A DNA stretch of 64,000 nt from a virus. A program made the position numbers and the translations under genes. How positions within the stretch are numbered: position 1 is the stretch's first letter; the number at the start of each line of letters is the position of its first letter. This document shows positions 63,760-64,000 of the stretch, one piece after another. The notes below the pieces were generated by a model that was not told where the DNA came from, did not search any database, and saw only the letters and a program-made list of their open reading frames with translations. The stretch covers positions 1 to 64,000 of the IMG/VR virus record IMGVR_UViG_3300035670_000114; one strand, written 5' to 3'.

Positions 63760-64000
63760 ATGGCAAACGCATCAACCGACACGTTTCGCTCTCTGTGCGC
63801 TGAACTAGCAAAGACCCTGGCCGAACACCAGCGCCAGTTAGAGGAGTTGTATCACCCTGACAACCCAAAGGCCGCTTGGCTAGACGCGGCCGCCCGACTG
63901 CTCGACCGCGCTGAGGTCGCCCTGGCCCAGTCCGAGTCAAGGGGGCCGGTAAGTCAAGAGCTACTGGATGCGTGGGAAGAATGCAAAAGCGCTGAGCCAG
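63760..64000 (+). CDS. hypothetical protein, truncated by the window end
   Basis: ATG 63760 opens a frame that is still open at 64000 (80 codons). It is an acidic helical protein (FRSLCAELAKTLAEHQRQLEELYHP, KAAWLDAAARLLDRAEVALAQ). The pattern is common in small phage proteins of unknown function. The true end lies outside the window. Confidence 0.6.
   Translation, partial: MANASTDTFRSLCAELAKTLAEHQRQLEELYHPDNPKAAWLDAAARLLDRAEVALAQSESRGPVSQELLDAWEECKSAEP

Noticed and set aside
1-64000. Photosynthesis or carbon-metabolism auxiliary genes (psbA, hli, talC and similar)
   Set aside because: Looked for because the host is probably a cyanobacterium; none is visible in this window.

Overview
The window is phage DNA: packed, overlapping genes, a full siphovirus-type tail module (programmed-frameshift chaperone, tail terminator, tail tube, 2055-residue tape measure), a major capsid protein, portal, terminase, endolysin and replication genes. 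The host is probably a unicellular cyanobacterium. Support for this is ThyX with B12-dependent class II ribonucleotide reductase, a sigma factor whose region 2 resembles the cyanobacterial group 1/2 type, and several small proteins of a kind I associate with cyanophages. No photosynthesis gene is present. An intact tyrosine integrase hints at temperate ancestry. Neither genome end is recognisable, so the window looks like an arbitrary cut of a larger or circularly permuted genome. Layout: 1-28 kb is rightward virion genes (neck, tail chaperones, an antisense HNH intruder, tail terminator, tail tube, tape measure, tail-tip and appendage proteins, scaffold, major capsid, AT-richer receptor-binding genes, integrase, small virion-type proteins). 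28-29.9 kb is a lysis module: coiled-coil membrane protein and a two-domain endolysin. 29.9-33.1 kb is a leftward replication operon (initiator, DnaB-type helicase, small membrane protein). 33.16-33.36 kb carries seven identical palindromic iterons, mostly at 22-bp phasing, and is the best candidate replication origin. 33.5-41.5 kb is rightward recombination and nucleotide genes (single-strand annealing candidate, sigma factor, SSB, RusA, RecE-like exonuclease, intein-split ThyX, dNMP kinase-like). 41.5-52.5 kb interleaves packaging (TerS, TerL, portal) with a second sigma-like protein, primase, glutaredoxin, class II RNR and dCTP deaminase. 52.5-60.3 kb holds accessory genes on both strands: an RlpA-like protein, a PD-(D/E)XK nuclease candidate, tRNA-Arg, a metallophosphoesterase, a glycoside-hydrolase-like protein, a DprA/SLOG-like protein and two HxD/H proteins of similar layout. 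60.3-64 kb is a run of small, AT-richer orphan genes. Regulation is the most striking part. Virion genes are preceded about 20 nt upstream by a recurring GGHANNCTA element, whereas the replication, metabolic and accessory genes carry an extended -10 element TGCTANNNT about 22 nt before the start codon, on both strands. Together with the two phage sigma-like proteins this suggests a two-class promoter system with very short leaders and host RNA polymerase redirected to late genes. The iteron half-sites recur at 53.83 kb over the -35 box of a nuclease-like gene, which may link replication control to regulation of that gene. All functional assignments come from reading motifs by eye; no database search was run.
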